A stretch of DNA of 34,705 nucleotides from Sporosarcina obsidiansis (GCF_009651005.1 NZ_WHVW01000029.1:1-34705); one strand, 5' to 3'. Counted from the first letter of the stretch, positions 8,782 to 16,015 are shown. A program made the numbers and translations. The notes: generated by a model not told the origin, from the sequence alone.

Positions 8782-8909
8782 AGTGAAAAAGTTCACATAC
8801 TACCCATGTGATAATTTTCACATAGGAATAATCTTTAAGTGAAACTTTTCACATAGACCTTACGTGAAAAAGTTCACATATAGCTAAATCAAAAGTGAAG
8901 GTTTTCACA
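8782..8909. promoter_or_regulatory. Array of five palindromic operators (GTGA-N5-TTCACATA)
   Basis: Five 16-bp palindromes start at 8782, 8807, 8838, 8863 and 8894: AGTGAAAAAGTTCACA, TGTGATAATTTTCACA, AGTGAAACTTTTCACA, CGTGAAAAAGTTCACA and AGTGAAGGTTTTCACA. Each is followed by TA, so GTGA-N5-TTCACATA is present in all five. Centre-to-centre spacing alternates 25, 31, 25, 31 bp, an exact 56-bp repeat of site pairs. The motif agrees with both the Rex consensus (TTGTGAA-N4-TTCACAA) and the Crp/Fnr consensus (TGTGA-N6-TCACA); the sequence alone does not decide between them. The likely target is the malic enzyme gene 208 bases downstream. Confidence 0.8.
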
Positions 8910-8971
8910 TACTACGAAATCGAGCAAAAGTCAAAACTTTTTTTAAAAATTTTTAAGTGTCATTAAAAGCC

Positions 8972-9000
8972 TTGACAAAGGTATTGTAAACGCTTACCAA
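8972..9000 (+). promoter_or_regulatory. Possible upstream promoter with consensus -35 but weak -10
   Basis: TTGACA (8972-8977), 17 bases, then TACCAA (8995-9000), which matches only three of six -10 positions. The cre-like site lies over this -10. An AT-rich tract precedes the -35. Confidence 0.35.
8985..8998 (+). promoter_or_regulatory. Candidate catabolite-responsive element (CcpA cre site)
   Basis: TGTAAACGCTTACC matches the cre consensus TGWNANCGNTNWCA at 13 of 14 positions. It overlaps the -10 region of the TTGACA promoter at 8972, where CcpA would repress, and lies about 80 bases before the start expected from the second promoter. It suggests glucose control of the malic enzyme gene. 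Confidence 0.65.
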
Positions 9001-9034
9001 TTTTCTCTTTTAAGAGTTGAGTGAATATTCCCCC

Positions 9035-9064
9035 TTGTGTTTGCTTTGTGTTTGCGCTTATAAT
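9035..9064 (+). promoter_or_regulatory. Sigma-A promoter of the malic enzyme gene
   Basis: TTGTGT (9035-9040), an 18-base spacer and a perfect TATAAT (9059-9064). Transcription would start near 9071 and give a 47-base leader. Confidence 0.55.
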
Positions 9065-9117
9065 CACTACCAACACGAACCACCAACAATTTAACAGGAC
9101 AGGGAGAGAGATATTTT

Positions 9118-10320
9118 ATGAACAGGCGATACAAATCTTCTTTGCACATGCATAAAATTCACAATGGAAAGATGGAGACAATTTCAAAAGTTCCTTTAGA
9201 AAATAAAGAGGATTTAAGTTTGGCTTATTCTCCAGGAGTGGCTGAACCTTGTGTAGAAATTGCCAATGATCCATCTCTGGCATATGAATATACAATTAAA
9301 GGGAATTTAGTTGCTGTAGTAACAGATGGTACGGCTGTACTTGGTCTTGGGGATATCGGTCCAGAAGCAGCTTTGCCTGTCATGGAAGGGAAAGCATTAT
9401 TGTTAAAGCAATTTGCCGGAATTGATTCATTCCCAATTTGTTTAGATACGAAAGATCCAGATGAAATTGTCAGTATTGTGAAAGCCATGAGCCCAACATT
9501 TGGTGCTATCAACTTAGAAGATATCTCTGCTCCACGCTGTTTTGAAATCGAACAAAGATTACGCGAAGAATGTAATATTCCCATTTTTCATGATGACCAG
9601 CACGGTACCGCTATCGTAGTAGGAGCAGGATTGATTAACGCGTTGAAAGTGGTTGGTAAAAAACGTAATGAAGTGAAAATTGTTTTAAACGGTGCAGGTG
9701 CTGCGGGTGTAGCAATTACGAAACTGCTACTAAATATGGGCTTCGAAAACATTATCATGTGTGATTCGAAAGGAATTATTTACGAAGGTCGCCAATTCTC
9801 TATGAATAGTGTAAAGGATGAAATGTCCCTCATCACGAATCGTGAAAAAGTGGAAGGCACATTGGAAGATGCGATGAGTGGTGCAGATGTGTTTATCGGA
9901 GTTTCAGTCGCAAACTTGTTAACAAAAGAATTAATCGATCGCATGAATCCTGAGCCGATTGTCTTTGCACTAGCTAACCCGATGCCTGAATTAAAGCCTG
10001 AATTGGCTGAAGAATATGGCGTTCGGATCATCGCGACAGGGCGTTCGGATTATCCTAACCAAGTCAACAATGTCTTAGCATTTCCCGGTATTTTCCGAGG
10101 AGCGCTCGATGTCAGAGCTACAGAGATCAATGAAGAGATGAAGTTAGCGGCAACGTATGCGATTGCAGATTTGATTAAAGAAGAGGATTTACGAGAAGAT
10201 TATATTATCCCAGATCCATTCGATGATCGAGTACCTTCGATTGTAGCACACGCGGTAGGTAAGGCGGCAATGCGCACAAACGTCTCGGTTGCTAAAGAAA
10301 TCATTTTACCAACTAGATAA
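9118..10320 (+). CDS. Malic enzyme (YtsJ type), oxidative decarboxylation of malate to pyruvate
   Basis: Converts L-malate and NAD(P)+ to pyruvate, CO2 and NAD(P)H in the cytosol. The sequence closely resembles the short bacterial malic enzymes such as B. subtilis YtsJ: LAYSPGVAEPC near residue 38, VVTDGTAVLGLGDIGPEAALPVMEGK, FHDDQHGTAI, the Rossmann motif GAGAAG (192-197) and the C-terminal SDYPNQVNNVLAFPGIFRGALD. The length of 400 aa is usual. Cofactor choice cannot be read from the CDSKG segment. The gene is monocistronic, between a large regulatory region with five palindromes plus a cre-like site and its own terminator. It does not lie between spoVT and yabM in B. subtilis, so it was inserted or relocated here. 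Confidence 0.93.
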   Translation: MNRRYKSSLHMHKIHNGKMETISKVPLENKEDLSLAYSPGVAEPCVEIANDPSLAYEYTIKGNLVAVVTDGTAVLGLGDIGPEAALPVMEGKALLLKQFAGIDSFPICLDTKDPDEIVSIVKAMSPTFGAINLEDISAPRCFEIEQRLREECNIPIFHDDQHGTAIVVGAGLINALKVVGKKRNEVKIVLNGAGAAGVAITKLLLNMGFENIIMCDSKGIIYEGRQFSMNSVKDEMSLITNREKVEGTLEDAMSGADVFIGVSVANLLTKELIDRMNPEPIVFALANPMPELKPELAEEYGVRIIATGRSDYPNQVNNVLAFPGIFRGALDVRATEINEEMKLAATYAIADLIKEEDLREDYIIPDPFDDRVPSIVAHAVGKAAMRTNVSVAKEIILPTR

Positions 10321-10334
10321 ATCTGAGTATACTG

Positions 10335-10374
10335 ACCAGTCTTTCCCTGTTTGAGGAGAGAGACTGGTTTCTCT
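10335..10374 (+). terminator. Rho-independent terminator after the malic enzyme gene
   Basis: Stem ACCAGTCT (10335-10342) / AGACTGGT (10361-10368) with a partly pairing interior, then TTTCTCT. The rest of the gap up to the next gene shows no convincing promoter. Confidence 0.65.
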
Positions 10375-10474
10375 ATGTACAGATATTGAGACGATCCAAA
10401 TCAACGCCATGCACACACATCGGGTTCTCTCTGCACGTATAGTAGGATAAAACCTATAGGAGCGGAGGAACGGA

Positions 10475-11068
10475 ATGACTTGGCTACTTATCGCAGGCTT
10501 TGCAATTTCATCAAGCATTGACAACTTCGGAGTCGGACTTTCTTATGGTGTGCAGCGAGTCCGTATTCCTGCTCTTTCCAACTTATTGATTGCTGTGATC
10601 TGTTTCATATTTAGTTTGCTAGGTATTGTGTCGGGTACATGGATGGCGGAATTGTTGCCGGGCATATTGCCAGATCTCGTGGCCTTTGTAGTGTTAAGTA
10701 TAATTGGTATTCGGATCATGGTGATTGCTTTACGACAACAAAAAAAACGTCAGGTTGGCGTTTTAGGTGAGCCGGAAAAAATGGATTTTGACGGATCGGC
10801 TCATATTAGTTTAGGGGAGGCATTACTATTAGGTGTTGCCCTTTCTGCAAATGCGTTGACCAATGGAGTCGGAGCTGGACTTCTGGAGCTATCTGCACTT
10901 GCTATCGCGCTCTCAGCCGCTGTTGGAAGCTATCTCACTTTGTGGATTGGTGTGGTATTAGGTGCTAGATTGACTGACCTACGGATTGGTAGAATGACGC
11001 TCGGGCAATTCGGGACGTTCATGAGCGGTGCCATTATTTTAGTAATCGCTGTAACACGCTTATTCTAG
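10475..11068 (+). CDS. ytaF: YtaF-type sporulation membrane protein (MntP/DUF204 family)
   Basis: Integral membrane protein of 197 aa with about six hydrophobic segments in two similar halves of three. Each half starts with a conserved polar motif inside the membrane: SSSIDNFGVGLSYG (residues 12-25) and LSANALTNGVGAGLLEL in the second half. This paired D/N-rich pattern is typical of the MntP manganese exporter fold and of its sporulation branch YtaF; the reduced central loop and the Asn/Asp pattern favour YtaF. The substrate is unknown. GGAGCGGAGG precedes the ATG. In B. subtilis ytaF is elsewhere on the chromosome; here it stands between the malic enzyme gene and yabM, next to other sporulation genes. 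Confidence 0.8.
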   Translation: MTWLLIAGFAISSSIDNFGVGLSYGVQRVRIPALSNLLIAVICFIFSLLGIVSGTWMAELLPGILPDLVAFVVLSIIGIRIMVIALRQQKKRQVGVLGEPEKMDFDGSAHISLGEALLLGVALSANALTNGVGAGLLELSALAIALSAAVGSYLTLWIGVVLGARLTDLRIGRMTLGQFGTFMSGAIILVIAVTRLF

Positions 11069-11083
11069 TGTAGCAGACGAAAA

Positions 11084-11092
11084 TGGTATACT
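11084..11092 (+). promoter_or_regulatory. Possible extended -10 promoter for yabM
   Basis: TGGTATACT fits an extended -10 (TGn-TATACT), with no good -35 in place. The start would be near 11099, shortly before the ATG of yabM. Weak evidence; yabM could also be read from ytaF. Confidence 0.3.
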
Positions 11093-11124
11093 AGAATTCA
11101 TCATCCAATGAAAGAGGCGCGTGT

Positions 11125-12717
11125 ATGGCGTTGACTAAGTGGAATATGAAGTCATTTATGAAAGGTGCATCCATTTTGACGATTGCCGCAATCATCGTCA
11201 AGGTGTTGAGTGCAGTGTATCGAGTACCTTTTCAAAATTTAGTAGGAGATAAAGGGTTTTATATTTATCAGCAAGTGTACCCGTTTATCGGAATATTTAT
11301 TGTTTGGACGTCTTCTGGGTTTGCTGTAGCCGTTTCAAAATTGTTGGCAGAGAGTAAAAGTCCGGGTGCATCACGAGGGATTTTACGTGTTTCGCTCGTT
11401 TATCTGTTTATATTATCAACTATGATTTTTTTGTTATTGAGAGCTGGATCTTCTTTTTTCGCAAATATGATGGGCGATGGAGCCTTGGCCCCTATATTGC
11501 AGACTGGCGCTTATATTGTTTTAGTTCTGCCGTTTCTAGCTGTACTGAAAGGTGTTTTTCAATCAGAAGGGTATATGATACCTATCGCGATTTCCAATGT
11601 ATCGGAGCAATTATTTCGAGTAGTCATTGTACTGGCAGGTACTTGGCTGGCGGTGAGAGCGGGTACCTCTCTTTATAAAATAGGAGAGATTACAATGTGG
11701 GCTGCGATTGCTGGAGAGGTGGTGGGAGTTCTCCTACTTACTTGGTTCTTTTTGCAACGTGAAAGAGTGCCTGTAGATCGTGTGCATCCGTGGCTAGTAG
11801 TGAAGGATTTGACGAAAATTAGCGTTAGTGTCAGTGCTAGTTCGCTAATCTTATTAGTGTTTCAATTGGTAGATTCCTTCACGCTTTATAACGCATTGAT
11901 TCAAACGGGCATAGCGAGTGAGACAGCTATGGAAATGAAAGGCGTTTATGATCGAGGGCAGCCGATTGCGCAAATGGGTATTTTGCTGGCGTCTACCTTG
12001 GCGTTAGCGATTGTTCCGTTAATCGCACATCATTCGTCTAAGCGAGAGGGCCGCGGTGCGCTCCCGTTTATTAGCCTGACGTTCAGAACATCCATTTTAT
12101 TTGGCTGGGCCGCAACGGTCGGCTTGGTTCTCGTCTTGCCTTTCATCAATGAAATGTTGTTTGAAACACGGTCGGGTTCAGTTGCTCTCATCATTTTTTG
12201 TTTTCAAATCTTGTGGTTGTCGATAATTTTGCCATTAACGGCTATTCTTCAAGGAAGCGGCAAGGTGAGAGTGCCCCTTCTACTTTTATTGCTCGGGGTG
12301 CTAATCAAACTGGCAACTACACCTGTTTTCGTTCAACAGTATGGAATTGAAGGAGCTGCCACTTCAGGTGCTATCGCGTTAGCAGCTGTGGCTGTCTTAT
12401 TGACTCTTTACTTTAAGCGTCTCTGGAAATTTCCACTGGCGTCAAGTCGCTTTTACGCTGTGCTTCTAGGCGCAGGAGCTGCAATGGCGGCTGTTCTGAT
12501 TCCTTGGATGCTGGTATCGGATTTATGGCTTTTCGATGGTCTTTCTTCAAGATGGGGGGCTACTTTTACAGCAATAACAGCCGTCGTGATAGGCGCAATC
12601 ATATTCCTGTTCGTTGTCCTGAAATCCCGTATAATGAATGAAAGAGAATGGTACTTACTGCCGTTCGGAAAACGGTTGGCGATGGTTCAGCTATGGCTAA
12701 CTAAAAACAGAAGGTGA
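11125..12717 (+). CDS. yabM: Polysaccharide-transporter/SpoVB-like membrane protein YabM
   Basis: Multi-spanning membrane protein of 530 aa with roughly 14 hydrophobic segments, of the MATE/MOP exporter superfamily that includes SpoVB, MurJ and Wzx flippases. The N-terminus SFMKGASILTIAAIIVKVLSAVYRVPFQNLVGDKG matches the SpoVB/YabM branch. The likely role is moving a lipid-linked cell wall or spore precursor across the membrane. The position between spoVT and yabN is that of yabM in B. subtilis; true SpoVB is a paralogue, so function should be transferred with care. Its last bases overlap the region of the yabN ribosome site, so the two genes are probably translated in series. Confidence 0.88.
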   Translation: MALTKWNMKSFMKGASILTIAAIIVKVLSAVYRVPFQNLVGDKGFYIYQQVYPFIGIFIVWTSSGFAVAVSKLLAESKSPGASRGILRVSLVYLFILSTMIFLLLRAGSSFFANMMGDGALAPILQTGAYIVLVLPFLAVLKGVFQSEGYMIPIAISNVSEQLFRVVIVLAGTWLAVRAGTSLYKIGEITMWAAIAGEVVGVLLLTWFFLQRERVPVDRVHPWLVVKDLTKISVSVSASSLILLVFQLVDSFTLYNALIQTGIASETAMEMKGVYDRGQPIAQMGILLASTLALAIVPLIAHHSSKREGRGALPFISLTFRTSILFGWAATVGLVLVLPFINEMLFETRSGSVALIIFCFQILWLSIILPLTAILQGSGKVRVPLLLLLLGVLIKLATTPVFVQQYGIEGAATSGAIALAAVAVLLTLYFKRLWKFPLASSRFYAVLLGAGAAMAAVLIPWMLVSDLWLFDGLSSRWGATFTAITAVVIGAIIFLFVVLKSRIMNEREWYLLPFGKRLAMVQLWLTKNRR

Positions 12718-12722
12718 ATCAT

Positions 12723-14189
12723 TTGAGAAATATAACGGTCATAGGGTTGGGTGCAGGTAATTTGGAGCAGCTGTCGCTAGGCACTTATCGATTATTGAAA
12801 AAAGCACATCGTCTGTTCATCAGGACGGAAGAGCATCCAGTGGTACAAGAACTGCGCTCAGAAGGTATGCAAATGGAGAGCTTCGATGCCATCTATGAAG
12901 CAAATGATGAGTTCGAAGACGTTTACCAAACCATTGTAGAACAGTTACTTCTATTGAGTACGGAACAACCGATTACATATGCGGTTCCAGGGCATCCTCT
13001 CGTAGCGGAAAGAACGGTTCAGCTATTGATCGAGAAAGAGAAAATGGGTGAGATCAAACTTCATATTGCAGGAGGAAGCAGCTTCCTAGATCCAATTTTT
13101 ACTGCTTTGCGTATTGATCCGATCGAAGGATTCCAGCTGCTAGATGGGACGGATCTAAAGCGTGATGATGTGCGAATGGATCAGCATGTTTTAGTGGGAC
13201 AAGTATATGATGCGTTCGTGGCATCCGATGTTAAATTATCGCTTATGGAGAAGTATCCTGATAATCATGAGGTGACCATTGTGACAGCTGCAGGTTCAGT
13301 CGAGGAAAAGTTGACGACTGTGCCGCTGTTCGAGCTGGATCGGTCAATGACATTAAATAATCTCACGACAATTTATGTACCGCCTTTGATTGAGCGCGAT
13401 CAGCGATTGAAAGAGTGGAGTTCATTGCGTGAAATTATTGCTGCCTTACGTGCGCCAGACGGCTGTCCGTGGGATCGGGAACAAACCCACGAGTCATTAA
13501 AACGTTATTTGATCGAGGAATCATTTGAGCTGCTTCAAGCAATTGATGAGGAAGATGATGAAGCGATCATCGAAGAGCTTGGTGATGTGCTGTTACAAGT
13601 CTTTTTGCATGCGCAAATTGGCGAGGATGACGGTTACTTCTCCATGGAAGATGTTCTAGAGTCTATCGGGGCAAAAATGATCCGTCGTCATCCTCATGTA
13701 TTCGGACAGACTGAAGCAGACACGACAGCAGATGTACTGACGAACTGGCAAGCAATCAAGGATCAAGAAAAACCACGGTCGTCTTCCCTGCTAGAAGGCC
13801 AAACGCGCTATGCTTCTTCTTTACTGACGTCTTTCAATTATCAGAAGGCTGCCGCTAATGTCGGGTTTGATTGGCCGAATATAGAAGGCGCCTTTGAGAA
13901 GTTCCAAGAGGAATGGCAGGAGTTTCAGGAAGAGGTGCGTAATGGAAGAGCCGACCGTCAACTAGACGAACTGGGCGATGTCTTGTTCACAATTGTGAAT
14001 ATTGCGCGATTCTTGAAAATATCACCCGAAGAAGCCATGTGGCATGCCAATGAAAAATTCAAATCCCGCTTTCACTTTGTAGAACAATGCGTGCAACAAG
14101 GAAGCGGAGATTTTACTGCTTATTCTTTAGAGCAACTAGAAGAATTCTGGCGACAAGCCAAACGAAAGGAAGAATCCCATGAGACTTGA
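12723..14189 (+). CDS. yabN: YabN: tetrapyrrole methylase-like domain fused to MazG pyrophosphohydrolase
   Basis: Two enzymes in one chain. Residues 1-220 form a SAM-dependent tetrapyrrole methylase-like domain ([17 protein letters not shown] at the N-terminus). Residues from about 240 contain two MazG repeats with the metal-binding EExxE...ExxD pattern: [12 protein letters not shown] (265 on) with EELGDVLLQ, and [10 protein letters not shown] (396 on) with DELGDVLFT. MazG enzymes hydrolyse NTPs to NMPs and pyrophosphate and are taken as house-cleaning enzymes; the methylase substrate is unknown. I chose the TTG start eight bases after AGAAGG, which gives 488 aa; a GTG nine bases earlier lies inside that ribosome site. 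The end overlaps yabO by 11 bases. Confidence 0.9.
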   Translation: MRNITVIGLGAGNLEQLSLGTYRLLKKAHRLFIRTEEHPVVQELRSEGMQMESFDAIYEANDEFEDVYQTIVEQLLLLSTEQPITYAVPGHPLVAERTVQLLIEKEKMGEIKLHIAGGSSFLDPIFTALRIDPIEGFQLLDGTDLKRDDVRMDQHVLVGQVYDAFVASDVKLSLMEKYPDNHEVTIVTAAGSVEEKLTTVPLFELDRSMTLNNLTTIYVPPLIERDQRLKEWSSLREIIAALRAPDGCPWDREQTHESLKRYLIEESFELLQAIDEEDDEAIIEELGDVLLQVFLHAQIGEDDGYFSMEDVLESIGAKMIRRHPHVFGQTEADTTADVLTNWQAIKDQEKPRSSSLLEGQTRYASSLLTSFNYQKAAANVGFDWPNIEGAFEKFQEEWQEFQEEVRNGRADRQLDELGDVLFTIVNIARFLKISPEEAMWHANEKFKSRFHFVEQCVQQGSGDFTAYSLEQLEEFWRQAKRKEESHET

Positions 14190-14469
14190 TAAATTTCTAA
14201 AGGTATCTCGCCTGATTAAACGCCGTACCTTGGCTAAACAAGTTGCGGACCAAGGAAGAATTACCATTAACGGAAAGGTAGCAAAAGCATCCTCTGACGT
14301 CAAACTGGGTGATGAATTGGCCATTCGTTTTGGCCAAAAAATCGTCACGGCTACCGTCAATGAATTAAAGGACTCCACTAAAAAAGAAGATGCAGCTTCT
14401 ATGTACACCATCCTTAGTGAAGAGCGTTTAGAAAAAGTAGAACCTGAATTTGTGGACGATGAAGATTGA
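14179..14469 (+). CDS. rqcP: Ribosome quality control protein RqcP (YabO), S4 domain
   Basis: Small S4-type RNA-binding protein of 96 aa; the S4 domain fills the first 70 residues ([22 protein letters not shown], then [24 protein letters not shown]). In B. subtilis RqcP works with RqcH on stalled 60S-like large subunits to add C-terminal alanine tails to nascent chains. The conserved Arg2 and the Lys/Arg-rich helix that contact tRNA and 23S rRNA are present. The C-terminal tail of about 25 acidic residues is longer than in the 86-residue B. subtilis protein. It overlaps yabN and is followed by a repeat fragment and a terminator. Confidence 0.93.
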   Translation: MRLDKFLKVSRLIKRRTLAKQVADQGRITINGKVAKASSDVKLGDELAIRFGQKIVTATVNELKDSTKKEDAASMYTILSEERLEKVEPEFVDDED

Positions 14470-14499
14470 ATAGGAATAGTTGGCTCACCGCGGGCCCTC

Positions 14500-14546
14500 C
14501 GGAACGCGTCCGCCTGGAACGTAGATTAACGGTATCCTAACCACTT
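14500..14546 (-). repeat. Fragment of the dispersed repeat found whole at 27400-27659
   Basis: 47 bases match the reverse complement of 27423-27469 at 42 positions, including the uninterrupted run CGGAACGCGTCCGCCTGGAA (14500-14519). It is GC-rich compared with its surroundings. Neither terminal inverted repeat is present, so this looks like a remnant of an older insertion after yabO. Confidence 0.75.
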
Positions 14547-14573
14547 TTCCCATTCCCTAGCCTACCATTCAAG

Positions 14574-14598
14574 ACAGCCTATCCCAAGGCTGTTTTTT
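14574..14598 (+). terminator. Rho-independent terminator after rqcP
   Basis: Perfect 7-bp stem ACAGCCT (14574-14580) / AGGCTGT (14587-14593), 6-base loop, TTTTTT. It isolates the yabP-yabQ sporulation pair from vegetative transcription upstream. Confidence 0.85.
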
Positions 14599-14606
14599 AT
14601 TTGCCT

Positions 14607-14636
14607 GTCATGTTTACGCAAGTCCCCGCATAAGAT
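14607..14636 (+). promoter_or_regulatory. Sigma-E-type (mother cell) promoter of yabP-yabQ
   Basis: GTCATGTT (14607-14614), a 14-base spacer and CATAAGAT (14629-14636) resemble the sigma-E consensus (GTCATATT and CATACAAT). The placement after a terminator and 31 bases before the yabP ATG fits, as does the known sigma-E control of yabP in B. subtilis. Confidence 0.6.
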
Positions 14637-14667
14637 ATGGAGAACGCACTAGAAAAGGGGGACGCAT

Positions 14668-14964
14668 ATGCAAATTCAAACGGACAGTTCTACGTATACT
14701 ATTCCATCAGGAGACCATGTAGTGACCATGCGCAATCGTAAGAGAATGGACCTCACGTCTGTAAAAACCATCGACCGATTTGATCAGGAGGAATTTCTCG
14801 TTCGAACATCGCAAGGAGTATTGCAAATCCGCGGGGAGGAATTGCGTATTGTGCATTTGGACGTGGACAAGGGCTTGCTAACACTAGAAGGTTCCGTACA
14901 AACACTGCAATACGACGAAGAAGAAACAGGGTCGCGCAATTTTCTCCATAAACTATTCGGATGA
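14668..14964 (+). CDS. yabP: Sporulation protein YabP
   Basis: 98-residue protein of the YabP/YqfC family, made in the mother cell during sporulation and needed with YabQ for normal spore formation in B. subtilis. The sequence is mostly short beta-strand-like segments, with HVVTMRNRKRMDLTSVKTIDRFDQEEFLV and GVLQIRGEELRIVHLDVDKGLLTLEG (partial patterns) as the recognisable family core. No membrane segment or catalytic motif is visible. A good ribosome site, AAAAGGGGG, precedes the ATG. Its stop overlaps the yabQ start (ATGA), so the two are translationally coupled. Confidence 0.9.
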   Translation: MQIQTDSSTYTIPSGDHVVTMRNRKRMDLTSVKTIDRFDQEEFLVRTSQGVLQIRGEELRIVHLDVDKGLLTLEGSVQTLQYDEEETGSRNFLHKLFG

Positions 14965-15446
14965 GCCTATCCGTCCAGTTCTTCAGTTTGCTTGCGATGA
15001 TCGGGACAGGTATTGCCGCCGGGGTGGTAATGGATTTATTTGGAACTATAATAGCTGCATGTGATAAACGATCATTTATTCGGCGAAGAGCGTTTTGGTT
15101 TGAATTGATAATCTGGATTTTTTTAGGGGTTGTCGCATTTTGGGTATTGATGATCGTACGCGACGGGGCGTGGCGGATGTATGACCCCGTTGCACAGGTC
15201 AGCGGTATGCTGCTCTACGCGGCAGTCTTTCACTATCCTTTTCGTTTTATCGGGAGATTACTATTAGTGATTATCATCCGACCTATTTGGTATTTTATAC
15301 GCTTACTCATCATGCTTATTCAACGGATCATCCAAGTTATCATCTATATTCTGTCATTTATCACGTCGCCTGTTATCCGATTAGGTAAGGCGGCTGGGAA
15401 ATTCCTTCAAAAAAAAGGTAGAGTACTATATAATAGAGAACAATAG
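14961..15446 (+). CDS. yabQ: Spore cortex membrane protein YabQ
   Basis: 161-residue integral membrane protein with about four to five hydrophobic segments: residues 4-30, 45-67, a segment near 78-92, and the long hydrophobic stretch from about 98 to 140. The C-terminus is basic (GKAAGKFLQKKGRVLYNREQ). In B. subtilis YabQ sits in the outer forespore membrane and is required for cortex formation; the molecular role is not known. It shares the sigma-E-type transcript with yabP and its ATG overlaps the yabP stop. The promoter of divIC lies within its last 50 bases. Confidence 0.9.
   Translation: MSLSVQFFSLLAMIGTGIAAGVVMDLFGTIIAACDKRSFIRRRAFWFELIIWIFLGVVAFWVLMIVRDGAWRMYDPVAQVSGMLLYAAVFHYPFRFIGRLLLVIIIRPIWYFIRLLIMLIQRIIQVIIYILSFITSPVIRLGKAAGKFLQKKGRVLYNREQ
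15406..15434 (+). promoter_or_regulatory. Sigma-A promoter of divIC inside the end of yabQ
   Basis: TTCAAA (15406-15411), 17 bases, then a perfect TATAAT (15429-15434). It would let the division gene divIC be expressed in growing cells although it follows two sporulation genes. Confidence 0.55.
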
Positions 15447-15476
15447 TATAAACGGGTAAGGAAAGGTGTGTGCGCC

Positions 15477-15890
15477 ATGAAGAAACCACAGAAGCCGACA
15501 GCTAGAAAAGTCACATCAATCGAAACTGAATATGTGCGCTCCATGCAGAAAAAAGAAAACTGGAAAAAAGCGCAAAAAAAGCGATTGCGAAACCGTTTGA
15601 TCGTCTTTGCGATTCTCATGTGTATTGTATTTGGAAGTTTATTTAGTAAGTACTCCAGCCAAAAGCAATTGTTGGCAGCAAAAGAACAGGAAAAGACACA
15701 AGCAATCGCTACACTAAAGGATTTAAAAAAAGAGCAAGATCAATTGAATAAGCAACTGGCTATGTTGGATGACGAAGAATATATTGCGAAACTTGCGCGT
15801 AAAGAGTACTTTCTTTCAGAATCCAATGAAATTATATTTTCTATTCCAGACAAGAAGAAATCGTCAGAAAAAGAGACGAGAAAAGAGTAG
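15477..15890 (+). CDS. divIC: Cell division protein DivIC (FtsB-like)
   Basis: Bitopic membrane protein of the divisome that forms a complex with DivIB and FtsL at the septum. It has a basic cytoplasmic N-terminus (residues 1-39), one membrane span (about 40-56), an extracellular coiled coil (about 58-100, rich in Lys, Glu and Leu) and the conserved end of the family domain, YIAKLARKEYFLSESNEIIFSIP. I chose the ATG that lies ten bases after AAGGAAAGG, giving 137 aa; a GTG nine bases earlier is too near the ribosome site. The terminator stem overlaps its stop codon. Confidence 0.92.
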   Translation: MKKPQKPTARKVTSIETEYVRSMQKKENWKKAQKKRLRNRLIVFAILMCIVFGSLFSKYSSQKQLLAAKEQEKTQAIATLKDLKKEQDQLNKQLAMLDDEEYIAKLARKEYFLSESNEIIFSIPDKKKSSEKETRKE

Positions 15891-15911
15891 TCGTATTGAC
15901 ACTCTTTTTTT
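15881..15911 (+). terminator. Rho-independent terminator of divIC overlapping the yabR promoter
   Basis: Stem AAAAGAGT (15881-15888) / ACTCTTTT (15901-15908) with a 12-base loop and further T. The loop holds the -35 element of the yabR promoter. Confidence 0.65.
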
Positions 15912-15923
15912 GTTGGCTATAAT
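15896..15923 (+). promoter_or_regulatory. Consensus sigma-A promoter of yabR
   Basis: Perfect TTGACA (15896-15901) and perfect TATAAT (15918-15923) with a 16-base spacer. This is the only promoter in the window with both hexamers perfect. The start near 15930 leaves an 86-base leader with a hairpin CCTGCA/TGCAGG (15935-15949). Confidence 0.8.
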
Positions 15924-16015
15924 ATAAGTAGGAGCCTGCAAATTGCAGGAAATGCCAATATGGTTGATAGGCACTTTTAAGGGCCGCTTAAAACTTAAGG
16001 AGGAGCATTTTTTTT

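Larger units (their letters stand above)
8649..9117. other. 469-bp gene-free regulatory region upstream of the malic enzyme gene
   Basis: In order: the spoVT terminator (8683-8720), about 60 AT-rich bases, the five-palindrome array (8782-8909), an A/T-tract segment (8936-8956, runs of T and A that may bend or act as an UP element), a cre-like site (8985-8998) overlapping a possible promoter, a second promoter (9035-9064), and the ribosome site AGGGAGAG just before the ATG. There is no open reading frame of note. The length and content are far greater than for any other gene in the window. Confidence 0.7.

Noticed and set aside
8782..8909. Repeats at regular spacing that could suggest a CRISPR array or plasmid iterons
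   Set aside because: The repeats are 16-bp palindromes with short spacers of 9 and 15 bases, no cas genes or replication gene nearby, and they lie in a gene's upstream region; operators explain them better.
10375..10474. TATAGT and related bases before ytaF as a promoter
   Set aside because: No -35 at a usable distance and no good fit to sigma-E, -F or -G sequences.
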